A model generated the notes under the pieces. The model searched no databases and was not told the DNA's origin. It worked only from the letters and a program-made list of their open reading frames with translations. Both the position numbers and the translations under genes were made by a program. A stretch of 64,000 bases of DNA from positions 25,302-89,301 of the forward strand of contig JAEEHB010000044.1 of NCBI GenBank assembly GCA_016280595.1. Direction: 5' to 3'. The DNA is from Clostridiaceae bacterium (GTDB lineage Bacteria; Bacillota; Clostridia; Oscillospirales; Acutalibacteraceae). This document shows positions 63,560 to 64,000 of the stretch, one piece after another (positions within the stretch are counted from its first letter, which is position 1; the number at the start of each line of letters is the position of its first letter).

Positions 63560-63600
63560 GGTTTCCTTCTGTTTTTACTCTTCTGTCCGCAGGACAAACA

Positions 63601-63634
63601 AAAGCCGCTCACCTCACGGTGAGCGGCTTTGCTT
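63601..63634 (+). terminator. Terminator of the feo operon
   Basis: AAAGCCGCTCACC / GGTGAGCGGCTTT, 13-bp perfect stem, 4-nt loop, then GCTTT; only a short U tract. Confidence 0.88.
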
Positions 63635-63668
63635 TACGGTACTGCGAAAAAAAGACAAATCATTTCAG

Positions 63669-63900
63669 ATGCCATTTACTCAAAGGCACTTAGGGAGGAG
63701 AATAGGCGAGCAATATAAAGCACAAATAATTTTTGATGTCACCGCCTCAACGGCACGGCAACAGGGAGGACGCAAGAAGTGTTGAACCACCGATGCGCCG
63801 CCTGTGGCGGATAAAGCGAGGCGGTGAAAGGAAGAAACAAGGAGTATCACGAAGCGAAAAAGCGAGTGAGACGACTTTGTTTCTGACGGTCTTAGTTTTC
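63669..63900 (+). ncRNA. Candidate structured non-coding region inside repeat copy B
   Basis: Not coding by any convincing frame (a 38-codon frame from 63669 has no ribosome binding site). Contains a perfect 10-bp long-range stem TCACCGCCTC (63739-63748) / GAGGCGGTGA (63818-63827), an inner CCGCC/GGCGG hairpin (63798-63810), and AGAAACAA (63833-63840) / TTGTTTCT (63877-63884) closing a 50-nt arm with further AGT/ACT and TCAC/GTGA pairs. Block 1 of the dispersed repeat (63685-63698) lies at its 5' edge and block 2 just beyond its 3' edge. Strand is a guess. Confidence 0.45.
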
Positions 63901-63983
63901 ATTTATTAGCGAAGACAGTATCGAGATACGGCGAGCGAATAAAGGCGTTGAGAAAAGAAACATAATACTTATTCCTTATAATA
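63678..63983 (+). repeat. Dispersed repeat, copy B
   Basis: Shares with copy A (34145-34270) the block GGCACTTAGGGAGG (63685-63698) and the ~80-nt block 2 (63901-63983), including a hairpin that differs by compensatory changes. Between the blocks here are about 200 nt with extra stems, against about 25 nt in copy A. Lies downstream of the feo terminator; the window ends 17 nt beyond it. Confidence 0.7.
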
Positions 63984-64000
63984 AATTACCGCAAAATCAC

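Noticed and set aside
63669..63785. 38-codon frame in the copy B repeat (starts MPFTQRHLGRR)
   Set aside because: No ribosome binding site; the corresponding frame in copy A diverges and stops, so it is better read as non-coding.

Overview
The window looks like a stretch of chromosome from a low-to-moderate GC Gram-positive anaerobe, most likely an uncultured gut Clostridia member (Oscillospirales/Ruminococcaceae type). The reasons are near-consensus sigma-A promoters with 17-nt spacers, strong AGGAGG ribosome binding sites with frequent GTG and TTG starts, a V-type ATPase operon, a T-box-controlled cysE-cysS operon, a DnaD/DnaI-type primosome pair, asnA, mtaB, recA-recX-rimO and feoA-feoA-feoB. 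No rRNA, tRNA, phage, insertion sequence or CRISPR array was recognised. The species assignment is inference.

Layout. 1-628: the end of a fructuronate reductase-like SDR. 696-8000 (minus): one apparent operon of metallophosphoesterase, MFS transporter, trkA, trkH, both aconitase X subunits and a 65-aa membrane peptide. 8166-11550 (plus): GH30 glycosidase, Gfo/Idh oxidoreductase and RluA pseudouridine synthase. 11634-14224 (plus): a polar amino acid ABC transporter. 14273-19508 (minus): asnA, a sugar isomerase, mtaB and a Ktr-type potassium system. 19734-21662 (plus): two proteins of unknown function. 21708-25107 (minus): a second metallophosphoesterase, a long PRPP synthetase and an MscS channel. 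25293-33912 (plus): a nine-gene V-ATPase operon whose K subunit keeps the Na+-binding residues. 33947-34320: hairpins and copy A of a dispersed repeat. 34367-39759 (minus): T-box/cysE/cysS and recA-recX-rimO. 39968-44555 (plus): rpmB, dnaD-like, dnaI-like, tex. 44606-50512 (minus): secreted lipase-like protein, galT, exonuclease, dTDP-glucose dehydratase, nitroreductase. 50655-57791 (plus): GDPD, a two-component system, and a polyphosphate-polymerase-like/DUF4956/CotH kinase module. 57864-60498 (minus): a DtxR-type repressor, tsaE, tsaB and an RpiB-Upp fusion. 60705-63559 (plus): the ferrous iron uptake operon under four GTTAGC-type operators. 63669-63983: a second, larger copy (B) of the dispersed repeat.

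Most content is housekeeping: ion homeostasis (Trk, Ktr, V-ATPase, MscS, Feo), tRNA and ribosome modification, nucleotide salvage and DNA repair. The less ordinary items are: (1) a dispersed repeat in two copies whose central hairpin shows compensatory changes, one copy carrying a roughly 180-nt folded insert; (2) an in-frame RpiB-Upp fusion with a strong internal ribosome binding site; (3) a CotH-type kinase interrupted by a Ser/Asp/Gly/Pro-rich segment beside VTC-like and DUF4956 genes; (4) the four-operator iron promoter beside a short DtxR-family repressor.
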